Source: Arthrobacter sp. EM1 (GTDB lineage: Bacteria; Actinomycetota; Actinomycetes; Actinomycetales; Micrococcaceae). Taken from it: DNA of 64,000 nt. Numbering within the stretch: the first letter of the stretch is position 1; every line of letters starts with the position of its first letter. The notes beneath the pieces are model-generated. The model did no database searches. It saw only the letters and a program-made list of their open reading frames with translations, and was not told the origin of the DNA. The position numbers were made by a program, and so were the translations under genes. Below are positions 43,186 through 54,043 of this stretch, piece after piece. The stretch covers positions 620,001-684,000 of the forward strand of contig NZ_CP124836.1 of the NCBI RefSeq assembly GCF_029964055.1. Direction: 5' to 3'.

Positions 43186-44628
43186 GTGGCTATTTCTGAA
43201 CAACTGCCCGACGTTGCGAGCGACCAGGGACAGAAAGCTACCTCTCGCGCCAAGCGAGCCACCGCAGAGACCGGTACAGGGCAGAGCGCCGCTGGAGCCG
43301 GTCTTGCTGTTTCCGGGGAAGGAACAGCACAACCGGAACCGGCCCGGAGCTTCGTGATCGACACCTCGGTGCTGCTCTCTGACCCGCGGGCCCTGCTGCG
43401 CTTCGCGGAACACGAAGTGATTCTGCCGATAGTCGTCATCACCGAACTGGAAGGCAAGCGCCACGATCCCGAGCTCGGCTATTTCGCCCGCAAGGCGCTC
43501 CGGCTCCTCGATGACCTGCGGGTCCAGCACGGCGGACTCGACCGCCCCATCCCGCTCGGCCACGACGGCGGCACGCTGATGGTGGAGCTGAACCACATTT
43601 CATCCGAGGTGCTCCCGGCCGGCTTCCGCGGCGGGGACAACGACAGCCGGATCCTCGCCGTCGCCAAGAACCTTGCCAACGAAGGCCGGGACGTCACTGT
43701 GGTGTCCAAAGACCTCCCAATGCGTGTCAAAGCGTCGGCCATGGGCCTGCAGGCCGACGAGTACCGCAACGAACTCGTTAAGGACTCCGGCTGGACCGGC
43801 GTCGCGGAAATTGATGCCAGCGAGCAGGACGTCTCGACGCTCTACGGCCACGAGCCCGTCTTCATCCCGGAAGCCGCGGAGCTGCCGACCAACACCGGCC
43901 TGGTGCTGCTCTCGCCGCGGGGCTCTGCCCTGGGCCGGGTAGGGGCTGACAAACAGGTCCGGCTGGTGCGGGGTGACCGGGACGTCTTCGGGCTGCACGG
44001 GCGGTCAGCCGAACAGCGGCTGGCGATCGACCTGCTGATGGACCCCGCGGTCGGTATTGTGTCCCTCGGCGGCCGGGCCGGCACCGGGAAGTCGGCGCTG
44101 GCCCTGTGCGCGGGGCTTGAGGCGGTCCTGGAGCGCCAGGAACACCGCAAGGTGATTGTCTTCCGTCCGCTCTACGCCGTGGGCGGCCAGGAGCTTGGCT
44201 ACCTGCCCGGTTCCGAAGCGGAGAAAATGAACCCATGGGCGCAGGCCGTCTTTGACACGCTCGGGGCACTGGTCAGCCAGGAAGTCGTGGAGGAAGTGAT
44301 GGACCGCGGCATGCTCGAAGTGATGCCGTTGACCCACATCCGCGGGCGTTCGCTGCATGACGCGTTTGTGATCGTGGATGAGGCCCAGTCGCTCGAGAAG
44401 AACGTGCTGCTGACAGTGATGAGCCGGATCGGGCAGAACTCCAAGATTGTCCTCACCCACGACGTCGCCCAGCGCGACAACCTCCGGGTCGGCAGGCACG
44501 ACGGCGTGGCCGCCGTCGTCGAGACACTCAAGGGACACCCGCTCTTCGGCCACGTCACCCTCACCCGTTCGGAGCGCTCGCCGATCGCCGCGTTGGTGAC
44601 CGAACTGCTCGAAGGGGCGGAGATCTAA
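43186..44628 (+). CDS. phoH2: PIN-PhoH fusion ATPase/ribonuclease (PhoH2)
   Basis: The 480-aa protein fuses a PIN nuclease to a PhoH helicase/ATPase. In mycobacteria PhoH2 unwinds and cuts RNA. PIN acidic residues are visible: Asp59 (FVIDTSVLL), Glu87 (VITELEGKR), Asp151/153 ([13 protein letters not shown]) and Asp176 (VVSKDLPMR). The PhoH half has Walker A GRAGTGKS at 296-303 and Walker [10 protein letters not shown] at 394-402. GTG 43186 follows GGAG by 5 nt; GTG 43105 is in frame but overlaps the small ORF. The N-terminal 50 residues are low complexity. Confidence 0.93.
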   Translation: MAISEQLPDVASDQGQKATSRAKRATAETGTGQSAAGAGLAVSGEGTAQPEPARSFVIDTSVLLSDPRALLRFAEHEVILPIVVITELEGKRHDPELGYFARKALRLLDDLRVQHGGLDRPIPLGHDGGTLMVELNHISSEVLPAGFRGGDNDSRILAVAKNLANEGRDVTVVSKDLPMRVKASAMGLQADEYRNELVKDSGWTGVAEIDASEQDVSTLYGHEPVFIPEAAELPTNTGLVLLSPRGSALGRVGADKQVRLVRGDRDVFGLHGRSAEQRLAIDLLMDPAVGIVSLGGRAGTGKSALALCAGLEAVLERQEHRKVIVFRPLYAVGGQELGYLPGSEAEKMNPWAQAVFDTLGALVSQEVVEEVMDRGMLEVMPLTHIRGRSLHDAFVIVDEAQSLEKNVLLTVMSRIGQNSKIVLTHDVAQRDNLRVGRHDGVAAVVETLKGHPLFGHVTLTRSERSPIAALVTELLEGAEI

Positions 44629-44693
44629 GTCCTCGGTCTTTGGCTCGCCTGTGCGGGGGGCCGTGGCTGGGTTCGCCGGGCCGCGGCACCTTC

Positions 44694-44834
44694 GCCGTCG
44701 CTTAGACACGACGGTTGCCGCCCGCTTCGGTCGCTGGGCTGCGGTGTTCCGCTAAGGAGCGCATCGCCGACCAAAGCGAAGCGAAGGTCGCCCAGCGACC
44801 GCAGCGGAGCGACGGGAGGTGTCTAAGCGACGGC
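44694..44834. repeat. 141-bp imperfect palindrome between convergent genes
   Basis: Terminal arms of 16 nt match perfectly as inverted repeats: GCCGTCGCTTAGACAC (44694-44709) and GTGTCTAAGCGACGGC (44819-44834). An inner pair, GGTCGCTGGGC (44729-44739) and GCCCAGCGACC (44790-44800), continues the symmetry. It carries no gene. It could be a MITE-like element or an oversized bidirectional terminator. The 44629-44857 gap holds nothing else. Confidence 0.65.
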
Positions 44835-44857
44835 GGGACGCCGCTGCCACGCTTCTG

Positions 44858-45508
44858 CTAGCTCTGGATCCCCAGGTACTTCGCCGTGGGTTCGTGGCCT
44901 TGGACCTGCAGCGTCCAGTCGGGGCGGTTGAACGTGGCGGGGGTGAGACGGACCTTCTGGGTTTCCTGGCGCCGGCCTCCCCAGGCGGCGCGCGCAACGC
45001 CGTTGAGTTCGTAGCCGAGGGAACGGGAGACGCCGAGGGACTGCTGGTTCCAGAGGGCCGCTTCGGATTCCGCGACCTCCGCGCCGAGCCAGTCGAAGGC
45101 GTAGAGGGCTACCGCGGCCCGCATCTCCTTGCCAAGCCCCCTGCCCTGCGCGCCCTGCTTCAACCAGGAACCGGTGCTCACCGTCTTGAGGGTGGCGAAA
45201 TCCTTGGCCTCGATGTCCTGGCAGCCGATGAATTCGCCGTCGAGCCAGATGCCCAGCAGCAGGGTCCATTCCTGCGGGGACATGTTTCCGCGGCACCGCC
45301 AGTACCACTGGGCCATGTTCCGGCCGAGCTCCTCGGCCGGAGCCTCCGCCCACGGGTTGCTGAAGGGGCTGCGGCCCGGTTCGTGGATGCCGGTCAAGGC
45401 AGCCTGCGCAGCCGCGGGGATCTCCTCGTCCCGGATCGGCCGCAACACCAGCCGGGGTGTGGTCAGGGTGAGGCCGAAGGGCGGCCAGAAGCGGGCGAGT
45501 TCAGTCAT
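44858..45508 (-). CDS. GNAT N-acetyltransferase (RimJ/RimL-like)
   Basis: The 216-aa GNAT enzyme has the acetyl-CoA loop QGAQGRGLGKEMR near residue 118 and the LWNQQSLGVSRSLGYELNG motif that typifies RimJ/RimL-type acetyltransferases acting on protein N-termini or small amines. It starts LTTPRLVLRPIRDEEI, the family N-terminus. It lies beside a gene of unknown function on the same strand with a 48-bp gap. The substrate is unknown. Confidence 0.85.
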   Translation of the reverse strand: MTELARFWPPFGLTLTTPRLVLRPIRDEEIPAAAQAALTGIHEPGRSPFSNPWAEAPAEELGRNMAQWYWRCRGNMSPQEWTLLLGIWLDGEFIGCQDIEAKDFATLKTVSTGSWLKQGAQGRGLGKEMRAAVALYAFDWLGAEVAESEAALWNQQSLGVSRSLGYELNGVARAAWGGRRQETQKVRLTPATFNRPDWTLQVQGHEPTAKYLGIQS

Positions 45509-45556
45509 CCGGGAAGCCTAGCCGCGCCGCGCGCACCCGGCCAGTCATACGCGCCG

Positions 45557-46384
45557 TCAGCCGGCCGGGATTTCCCAACTAATGTGCCTGCGGACATCCG
45601 TCAGGTTCATGGACTCGGCGAGGAACAGGTCATCGAGCATGTACTCGTCCACGGCAAGGATCCGGAGCCAATGCCCATACCCGTCCGGTTCGTGGCCGGG
45701 CCCGCCAACTTCCAGCCAGCGGCTCGCCACACAGACGCCCGTGCCGGCGTCGATCCTTACCAGGGTGCGCCCTGGCCGGCACAGCGGCGCCCCGGGGTCG
45801 CCGGGACGGTAGCCGGGGTTCGGGGTTACGGTGCATTCCAGTGCTGGGCGGCCCTCGTGCATCACGTCCTTGATGGTGCCAAGCTCCACGGCGTTGGCCG
45901 CGGGAAACTCCAACGGCACTGGGGCGTTGCCTGCCAGTTCCACCGGGTCGAGGGCTGCGGCGAATCGGCCGTTGCCGAAGCCTGGCTCGCCGTAGGCGGC
46001 TTCGGGGCGGCGCCGGACCAGGCCGCGGTCATCGTAGACCGGGGTAACGAGGTGGGGCGGCAGTAGCCAGGTCTTCCTGGTCGAGCTGACGTAGAACACG
46101 TCACGGGAATCATTGATCCCGGTGGTGCTTTGCAGGACCAGCCCGTCCGCGGACTCCAGCCGCAGGGCTCCGGGGCGGCGCAGCCACGCACGCACCAGGC
46201 CCTGGGGATTGCCGTTAAGGGATGCGGCGGAACCGTCGGCGAGAGGACGGTCCACGTACTCGAAGCGCAGGGACTGCCACCGCCATGGCGAGGAACGGCA
46301 CAGGTTACGGAACGCGGCAGCCTGCTCCCCGGGGTCCCCGGGGCCGCTTGGCCCGCGCGCGTACGAACTTTCCCATCCGGCCAT
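45557..46384 (-). CDS. Hypothetical protein, possible secreted-style beta domain without signal
   Basis: I do not recognise this 275-aa protein. It has no signal peptide or membrane span. The pattern of short hydrophobic strands (LRFEYVDRPLADGS, RTLVRIDAGTGVCVASRWLEV) suggests a mostly beta fold, somewhat like lipoprotein-scaffold or MucB/LolA-type sheets, but this is only an impression. Tryptophans are frequent. ATG 46384 follows a TAAACT hexamer by 6 nt; GTG 46390 is also in frame. Codon use matches the neighbours. Confidence 0.7.
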   Translation of the reverse strand: MAGWESSYARGPSGPGDPGEQAAAFRNLCRSSPWRWQSLRFEYVDRPLADGSAASLNGNPQGLVRAWLRRPGALRLESADGLVLQSTTGINDSRDVFYVSSTRKTWLLPPHLVTPVYDDRGLVRRRPEAAYGEPGFGNGRFAAALDPVELAGNAPVPLEFPAANAVELGTIKDVMHEGRPALECTVTPNPGYRPGDPGAPLCRPGRTLVRIDAGTGVCVASRWLEVGGPGHEPDGYGHWLRILAVDEYMLDDLFLAESMNLTDVRRHISWEIPAG

Positions 46385-46390
46385 ATCCAC

Positions 46391-46396
46391 AGTTTA
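46391..46396 (-). promoter_or_regulatory. -10 hexamer TAAACT, likely leaderless start
   Basis: The hexamer ends 6 nt before ATG 46384 on the minus strand. Confidence 0.5.
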
Positions 46397-46430
46397 CGCG
46401 CGTGCCCGGCCACGGCAGCGGAATTTCCCG

Positions 46431-46436
46431 TAGCAT
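46431..46436 (+). promoter_or_regulatory. -10 hexamer TAGCAT, likely leaderless start
   Basis: The hexamer ends 6 nt before ATG 46443, so two divergent leaderless promoters lie within about 60 bp. Confidence 0.45.
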
Positions 46437-46442
46437 CCGAGG

Positions 46443-47006
46443 ATGATCCAACGACTCGGCGGGCTGGGGGAAGTGGCGCCGCTGGCCTTCTGGCTGGTGC
46501 TGCTGGCGTGCCTCTTCCTGGCGGTGACAGCCGTCCGGCTCGCCGTCATCGACGTCAGGCACCATCTGCTACCGGACCGGATCGTGTTTCCGGCCTACGC
46601 GGTCGCCGCTGCGCTGCTGCTGGGTTCGGTGGCCGCCCACACGGCGGCGGGCGCCCCCGCGCTGGCGGCGGTGCCGGACGGCGGTGCCGGACTCTTCGGG
46701 CTGCCCGGACTGCGTGTGGTGGCCGGGGGAGCGGCGCTGTGGGTTTTCTACTTCCTGCTCCGTGCCGTGTATCCGCCGGGGATGGGATTTGGCGACGTTA
46801 AGCTCGCCGGGGTACTCGGAATGTATCTGGGGTTCCTCGGCTGGCAGCACGTTTTTGCCGGGACCTTCGCTGCGTTCCTGCTCGGCGGACTATGGAGCCT
46901 GGCGCTGATCGTTTCGCGGCGCGGGACGGTCAAATCGAGCATTCCCTTCGGACCGTTTATGCTGGCCGGCACCGCGGCGGCCATGCTGCTCCTGCCTGCC
47001 GGCTAA
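46443..47006 (+). CDS. Prepilin peptidase (A24 family), methylase-less
   Basis: An aspartic intramembrane protease that matures prepilins or pseudopilins. The 187-aa protein has about six spans and both active aspartates: AVIDVRHHLLPDRIVFPAY near residue 29 and GMGFGDVKLAGVLGMYLG near residue 115 (the GxGD motif). The N-terminal cytoplasmic methyltransferase domain with CxxC pairs of full-length PilD is missing. No pilin or secretion genes lie in the window, so it may process Flp/Tad-type pilins encoded elsewhere. Confidence 0.88.
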   Translation: MIQRLGGLGEVAPLAFWLVLLACLFLAVTAVRLAVIDVRHHLLPDRIVFPAYAVAAALLLGSVAAHTAAGAPALAAVPDGGAGLFGLPGLRVVAGGAALWVFYFLLRAVYPPGMGFGDVKLAGVLGMYLGFLGWQHVFAGTFAAFLLGGLWSLALIVSRRGTVKSSIPFGPFMLAGTAAAMLLLPAG

Positions 47007-47031
47007 GGCGGGGACTACAGCGTCCGCTGGC

Positions 47032-47037
47032 TAGGCT
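47032..47037 (+). promoter_or_regulatory. -10 hexamer TAGGCT of the disrupted Nudix gene
   Basis: The hexamer ends 6 nt before ATG 47044, a leaderless layout. Confidence 0.5.
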
Positions 47038-47150
47038 GGGGGTATGGCTACCCCCGACTTCATTCTCAAGCTTCGCGGCAGGATCGGCCATGAGAGCCTC
47101 TGGATTCCCGGAGCCCGGGCCGTTGTGTTCGACGACGACGGCAGGGTCCT

Positions 47151-47156
47151 CCTAGG
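47151..47156. repeat. Target site duplication, left copy (CCTAGG)
   Basis: CCTAGG flanks the element on both sides and fits the NCTAGN target of IS481 elements. The right copy is at 48217-48222. Confidence 0.93.
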
Positions 47157-47194
47157 TGTACTCAGCCAGGACGTTGGTTACACGGTGAAAGGGT

Positions 47195-47248
47195 GAAGAC
47201 CTCTTAGGTTGGTGGTTACCACACTCACCGAACGACTAAGAGGTCTTC
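47195..47248 (+). promoter_or_regulatory. 13-bp inverted repeat directly before the transposase start
   Basis: GAAGACCTCTTAG (47195-47207) pairs perfectly with CTAAGAGGTCTTC (47236-47248), and the ATG is at 47249. The GAGG ribosome binding site lies inside the 3' arm. In a transcript entering from outside, the stem would hide the site. Confidence 0.7.
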
Positions 47249-48211
47249 ATGGTCCACCGTAATGCCCGTCTGACTCCTGCCGGTAGAAGCATTCTTGTCC
47301 AGCGTGTTCTTCAGGGCCGTCCCGTGGCCCACGTGGCCAAGGAAATGGGTGTTTCGCGGACCTGCGCCCACCGGTGGTTCCGGCGATATCTGGAGCACGG
47401 CTCGGACGGTATGGAGGATCGCTCGTCCCGCCCGCGTTCCTGCCCGCACGCCACCCCCTCGGCGAAAATCGACGAGGTCCTCGAGGCGCGGGTAAAGCAC
47501 CGCGAGGGCCCGGTCGATCTGGCCGAACGCTGCAACGTCCCGGCCCGCACGGTCTCCCGGATCATCGCCCGGGCCGGGCTGCCCCGGTTATGGGAACTGG
47601 ACCCGATCAGCGGCGAACGCATCCGCGCCGGCCGGGCAACCGACCACCGCTACGAACGCGACACCGCCGGAGAACTACTGCATATCGACGTGAAGAAACT
47701 CGGGAAAATCCCGGACGGCGGAGGCTGGCGGGTCCACGGCCGGTCCGAAGCCGTCAGAGGCCGCGGACTGGGCTATGACTATGTCCACGTGGCCGTCGAT
47801 GACCACTCCCGCCTGGCCTACGTCGAGGTCCTGCCGGATGAGAAGGGCCCCACCTGCGCGGCGTTCCTGGCCAACGCCGCAGCGTTCATGGCCGCCAACG
47901 GAGCCCCCGTGCAAGAGGTCATGACGGACAACGCCCTGGCCTACATCCGGTCCGCGGCCTTCTCCAAAGTCATGGAGGACCTCGGCGCCAAACACCGGCG
48001 CACCAAACCCCGCAGCCCCTGGCAAAACGGCAAAGCCGAACGGTTCAACCGCACCCTCCAGGAAGGCTGGGCCTACAAGAACGCCTACGACTCCAGCAAC
48101 CATCGCACCCAGGCCCTCACCGGCTGGCTAGACTTCTACAACCACCGCCGAAACCACGCAGCCCTCGGAGGACGACCACCCATCAGCAGATGTAACCAAC
48201 CTGCTGGCTGA
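47249..48211 (+). CDS. IS481-family DDE transposase
   Basis: The 320-aa transposase has an N-terminal helix-turn-helix (VAHVAKEMGVSRTCAHRWFR, about 27-46), a second HTH-like region at LAERCNVPARTVSRIIARAG, and an rve integrase core. The catalytic triad is Asp147 (HIDVKK), Asp227 (VMTDNALAY) and Glu264 (NGKAERFNRT). The C-terminus YNHRRNHAALGGRPP is typical of IS481. The stop codon lies inside the right inverted repeat. The gene is intact. Confidence 0.95.
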   Translation: MVHRNARLTPAGRSILVQRVLQGRPVAHVAKEMGVSRTCAHRWFRRYLEHGSDGMEDRSSRPRSCPHATPSAKIDEVLEARVKHREGPVDLAERCNVPARTVSRIIARAGLPRLWELDPISGERIRAGRATDHRYERDTAGELLHIDVKKLGKIPDGGGWRVHGRSEAVRGRGLGYDYVHVAVDDHSRLAYVEVLPDEKGPTCAAFLANAAAFMAANGAPVQEVMTDNALAYIRSAAFSKVMEDLGAKHRRTKPRSPWQNGKAERFNRTLQEGWAYKNAYDSSNHRTQALTGWLDFYNHRRNHAALGGRPPISRCNQPAG

Positions 48212-48605
48212 GTACACCTAGGCCAGCGGGCGGACAACGGCAAATGGGGACTGATCACCGGGATTCTGGAGCCCGGGGAAGAGGCTGCCGCGGGCATACT
48301 GCGGGAAATCCTGGAGGAGACCGGCGTCGTGGCCGCGGCTGAACGGCTTGTCTCGGTGGACTCCGTCGGGCCCACCACCTATCCGAACGGCGACGTCTGC
48401 CACTTCCTGACCCTGGTGTTCCGGTGCCGCTACATTTCCGGGGATGCGCGTGTCAACGACGACGTGTCCCTCGCCGTGGACTGGTTCCGGCCGGAGGATT
48501 TTCCCGAGTTGCCGCCCGGGCATCTGGAGAGCATCAAACGTGCCGCACCAGCGGCCGGGGACGCGCACTTCCGACGCTGACAGCCGCCGGCCCGGCACGC
48601 ACGCA

Positions 48606-48638
48606 GGGACGCCGCAACCCAAAGGGGTACGGCGTCCC
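48606..48638. terminator. Hairpin between the Nudix remnant and the MFS gene
   Basis: GGGACGCCG (48606-48614) pairs with CGGCGTCCC (48630-48638). Convergent genes flank it. There is no strong T-run. Confidence 0.5.
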
Positions 48639-48658
48639 GGCGAGCTAAGCTCCGGCGT

Positions 48659-50983
<2,325 letters not shown>

Positions 50984-51009
<26 letters not shown>

Positions 51010-51037
51010 ATTTGCACTCAATTTCTTAAAGTGCAAA
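50984..51037 (-). promoter_or_regulatory. TetR operator candidates (TTTGCACT/AGTGCAAA)
   Basis: TTTGCACT at 51011-51018 and AGTGCAAA at 51030-51037 form an inverted repeat with an 11-nt gap in an AT-rich island upstream of the TetR gene. A further TTTGCACT at 50984-50991 lies just inside the gene. Confidence 0.65.
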
Positions 51038-51101
51038 AATTGATGCCGCACTCCGGCCTTGGGCAGCACACCGCCGCCGGGGTGGCCAACCGGAGGAACG
51101 A

Positions 51102-51139
51102 CGTCGGCCGGCACCCTTGCGAAAAGGTGCCGGCCGACG
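51102..51139 (-). terminator. Hairpin downstream of fumC
   Basis: CGTCGGCCGGCACC (51102-51115) pairs perfectly with GGTGCCGGCCGACG (51126-51139) across 10 nt. It lies between the fumC stop and the TetR promoter and has a weak T-run. Confidence 0.65.
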
Positions 51140-51182
51140 AAGGACGTTTAGTTCGCTGAGCGGGCGCCGCCGCCCGCGGTGC

Positions 51183-52619
51183 CTAGGCTTTGTGCGGCGG
51201 CCGGGTCATGGACATTACGTCCAGCGCGGTGTCCAGCTGCCCCTCGGTCAGTTCGCCGCGTTCCAGGAAGCCCATAGCCACTACTGTCTCGCGGATGGTC
51301 AGGCCTTCGGCCACTGCCTTCTTTGCGATCTTGGCGGCGTTCTCGTAACCGATGAACTTGTTCAGCGGCGTGACGATCGACGGTGACGCCTCGGCCAGGA
51401 AACGGGCCCGCTCGACGTTGGCGGTGATGCCGTCGATCATCTTGTCGGCCATCACGCGGCTGGTGTTGGCCAGCAGCCGCACGGACTCAAGCAGGTTGGC
51501 GGCCATCACGGGGATGCCGACATTGAGCTCGAAGGCGCCGTTGGTGCCGGACCAGGCGATGGCAGTGTCGTTGCCGATGATCTGGGCGCAGACCATGATG
51601 GAGGCCTCGCAGATCACCGGGTTGACCTTGCCGGGCATGATCGAGGAACCCGGCTGCAGGTCCGGGATCGAGATTTCGCCGAGGCCGGTGTTGGGACCGG
51701 AACCCATCCAGCGCAGGTCATTGTTGATCTTCATAAAGGAGATCGCGATGTTGCGGAGCTGGCTGGATGCCTCGATCAGGCCGTCACGGTTGGCCTGCGC
51801 CTCAAAGTGGTCGCGTGCCTCCGTCAGCGGCAGGCCGGTATCAGCGGCAAGCAGCTCGATAACCCGCTCCGGGAAACCTGCCGGGGTGTTGATGCCGGTA
51901 CCGACGGCGGTGCCGCCGAGCGGAACTTCAGCGACCCGGGGCAGCGCGGCATTAACCCGCTCGACGCCGTAGCGGACCTGCGCGGCGTAGCCGCCAAACT
52001 CCTGGCCCAGCGTCACCGGGGTGGCGTCCATCAGGTGCGTGCGGCCGGATTTTACAACGTCCTTGAACTCAACGGACTTGCGCTCCAGGGATTCCGCAAG
52101 GTAGCCGAGGGCCGGGATCAGGTCGTTGATCAGGGCAGAGGTGGCGGCCACATGGACCGAGGTGGGGAAAACATCGTTGGAAGACTGCGAAGCATTGACG
52201 TGGTCATTGGGGTGGACCACCTTGTCGCTGCCGGCGGCCTTAAGCGCACGGGTGGCCAGTTCGGCAAGGACCTCGTTGGTGTTCATGTTCGACGAGGTCC
52301 CCGACCCGGTCTGGAACACGTCGATCGGAAAATCGCCGTCGTACTTGCCGGCGGCCACCTCGTCAGCAGCATCAGCGATCGCCTGGGCGAGCTCGCCGTC
52401 GAGCACTCCCAGTTCTGCGTTGGCCTGTGCTGCCGCCTTTTTGACCCGGGCGAGGGCCTCGATGTGGGCGCGCTCAAGGGTCTTGCCCGAGATCGGGAAG
52501 TTTTCCACGGCTCGTTGCGTCTGGGCGCGATACAAGGCGTTCACCGGGACGCGGACTTCGCCCATGGTGTCGTGTTCGATGCGGAACTCTTCGGTGTTCA
52601 ATTCTTCTGTGGAAGTCAT
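51183..52619 (-). CDS. fumC: Fumarate hydratase class II
   Basis: Iron-independent TCA-cycle enzyme that interconverts fumarate and malate. The 478-aa product has the superfamily signature [12 protein letters not shown] near residue 321, [12 protein letters not shown], and [36 protein letters not shown] confirms fumarase over aspartase or argininosuccinate lyase. It is the last gene of DUF4245-carbonic anhydrase-fumC on this strand; glpX diverges. The fum-glpX-DUF4245 grouping is shared with mycobacteria. Confidence 0.96.
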   Translation of the reverse strand: MTSTEELNTEEFRIEHDTMGEVRVPVNALYRAQTQRAVENFPISGKTLERAHIEALARVKKAAAQANAELGVLDGELAQAIADAADEVAAGKYDGDFPIDVFQTGSGTSSNMNTNEVLAELATRALKAAGSDKVVHPNDHVNASQSSNDVFPTSVHVAATSALINDLIPALGYLAESLERKSVEFKDVVKSGRTHLMDATPVTLGQEFGGYAAQVRYGVERVNAALPRVAEVPLGGTAVGTGINTPAGFPERVIELLAADTGLPLTEARDHFEAQANRDGLIEASSQLRNIAISFMKINNDLRWMGSGPNTGLGEISIPDLQPGSSIMPGKVNPVICEASIMVCAQIIGNDTAIAWSGTNGAFELNVGIPVMAANLLESVRLLANTSRVMADKMIDGITANVERARFLAEASPSIVTPLNKFIGYENAAKIAKKAVAEGLTIRETVVAMGFLERGELTEGQLDTALDVMSMTRPPHKA

Positions 52620-52690
52620 GGGGCTAGCTTATTGGGCGGAGGCGTCCCATCGAAAACCGTGAAGAGCATGCTGCCTGCAGTGGCAGGAAA

Positions 52691-53305
52691 CTAGAGTTCG
52701 CCGATTTCGAAGACGAGGTCCGCCCTGCCGTCGGACAGGCTGTAGGCGAGGCCGATCACGGCGGCCCGGCCACCCCCGACAGCATCGGATATCACCCGTG
52801 AGCTGTCCACGAGCCGCTGTGATGTCTGTTTGACGTTTTCAACCACCATGTCGTTGATGTCGTTCTGGTTGTTGCGCAGCGAGGTCAGCACCGACGGCGT
52901 GATGCGTTCGACCAGGCTGCGCATAAAGCCGACGGGCATCTGCCCGGTCTCCATGGCGTTCTTGGTGGCCGTGACCGCGCCGCAGCTGTCATGCCCGAGG
53001 ACGACGATCAGCGGCACCGAGAGGACGCTGACGCTGTACTCGAGCGAGCCGAGGACGGCGTCGTCGATCACGTGGCCCGCGGTGCGGACCACGAATGCAT
53101 CGCCAAGGCCGAGGTCGAAGATAATCTCAGCGGCCAGCCGGGAATCCGAGCAGCCGAAGATCACCGCAAATGGGTGCTGGTTCTCCACCAGCGAGGAACG
53201 GCGGGACGCGTCCTGGTTGGGATGGGACGATTCGCCGGCAACAAAGCGATCGTTGCCTTCGCGCAGGCGGCGCCAGGCAAGGGAAGGGGTGAGATAGGTG
53301 GCCAC
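52691..53305 (-). CDS. Beta-class carbonic anhydrase
   Basis: Hydrates CO2 to bicarbonate, supplying carboxylases. The 204-aa product has zinc ligands Cys52, His105 and Cys108 (GCSDSR and GHDSCGAV) with the Asp54-Arg56 dyad. The start is GTG 53305. It is 71 bp before fumC and 9 bp after the DUF4245 gene, so it is likely co-transcribed with both. The type II versus type I state (Asp as fourth ligand) cannot be judged. Confidence 0.95.
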   Translation of the reverse strand: MATYLTPSLAWRRLREGNDRFVAGESSHPNQDASRRSSLVENQHPFAVIFGCSDSRLAAEIIFDLGLGDAFVVRTAGHVIDDAVLGSLEYSVSVLSVPLIVVLGHDSCGAVTATKNAMETGQMPVGFMRSLVERITPSVLTSLRNNQNDINDMVVENVKQTSQRLVDSSRVISDAVGGGRAAVIGLAYSLSDGRADLVFEIGEL

Positions 53306-53314
53306 GGCCCTACC

Positions 53315-54043
53315 TTACGGCGAAGGGGCGGGCGACGGCGAACCTGTTGCGTCCGCGGAGCTCCCTGGTGACGCGCCGCCGGCCGCACCGGAAGTGCCCT
53401 CGAGTGACTTCACCACGGCGGCAGCGAGCAGCGTGAATTCGTCCAGCTGCGCGGATCCGGTCAGGATAACCGTGGTGCCGCCGGCGTCGGCAAGCACCAT
53501 GCTCTTCTCACCCTTGCCCGTGTCACGGAGTTCCCAATCGCGTCCGCCGGCGCTGCGGGTGCCGGTCACGGGCGCGCTCTTCACCTGCTGCAGCAGCCAC
53601 GTGGGATTGGACTGCCGGGCCTGCACCAGGGCAATGAAGGACTCCTTGGGGGTGAGGTAGCCCACTTCCCACGTCGGGACGCCGCTGCCCGCGCCCGATT
53701 CCCAGCGGGCGTAATTTGCGCGGAATGTGTCGCCGGTTTCCGGGGCCGCGGGTGTGAATCCTGCCACACCGGCCGCGTTGCGCGCCACGGCGCTGACATC
53801 GATGTTGGGCCGGTAGCCGTCGGTCTTGGGCGACGGGTTCATCAGGACGATCGGCAGGAATGCCGCAATGCTCAGGACCAGCGCAATGATCATGCCGAGC
53901 ACCGAGGCGTTCGCCCGCTTGGCCGCTCCGGCGCTCAGGACTGGCTTAACGGGCGGTTGGTCCGGCGCGCCGGGCACATTCGGGCCGGCGCTGCCGGCGT
54001 TGCCGGCCCGGGCTGCTGGGGGTGTTTCCTGCAATTCGCTCAC
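53315..54043 (-). CDS. DUF4245 membrane-anchored protein
   Basis: A 242-aa actinobacterial protein of unknown function. A Pro/Ala-rich cytoplasmic N-terminus leads to one span (VLGMIIALVLSIAAFLPIVLM, about 48-68). The extracytoplasmic domain shows the DUF4245 landmarks NPSPKTDGYRPNIDVSAVA and WEVGYLTPKESFIALVQA, and ends in a Ser/Ala/Pro tail. GTG 54043 is preferred; ATG 54061 is in frame upstream. A DUF4245 gene next to glpX is conserved in mycobacteria. Confidence 0.85.
   Translation of the reverse strand: MSELQETPPAARAGNAGSAGPNVPGAPDQPPVKPVLSAGAAKRANASVLGMIIALVLSIAAFLPIVLMNPSPKTDGYRPNIDVSAVARNAAGVAGFTPAAPETGDTFRANYARWESGAGSGVPTWEVGYLTPKESFIALVQARQSNPTWLLQQVKSAPVTGTRSAGGRDWELRDTGKGEKSMVLADAGGTTVILTGSAQLDEFTLLAAAVVKSLEGTSGAAGGASPGSSADATGSPSPAPSP

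Larger units (their letters stand above)
47157..48216 (+). mobile_element. IS481-family insertion sequence, 1060 bp, complete
   Basis: Terminal inverted repeats of 26 bp at 47157-47182 and 48191-48216 start TGTACTCAGCCAG and match at 24 of 26 positions. Six-bp CCTAGG duplications flank both ends. A single transposase gene fills the element. Its intact ends, target duplication and intact transposase suggest a functional, recently moved copy. Confidence 0.95.
47044..48580 (+). pseudogene. Nudix hydrolase gene split by an IS481-family element
   Basis: The 5' part (47044-47156) and 3' part (48223-48580) rejoin in frame if the IS and one copy of CCTAGG are removed. The joined frame encodes about 156 aa with a perfect Nudix box, GILEPGEEAAAGILREILEE followed by TGV. 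As it stands, translation from 47044 reads into the IS and stops at 47196 after 50 codons. A GTG at 48329 could restart the tail but lacks the first half of the Nudix box. Substrate unknown; the family hydrolyses nucleoside diphosphates linked to another moiety. No other inactivating mutation is seen, so the insertion is recent. Confidence 0.93.

Noticed and set aside
48329..48580. Independent small gene downstream of the IS
   Set aside because: It is the C-terminal half of the interrupted Nudix gene and lacks the first part of the Nudix box.
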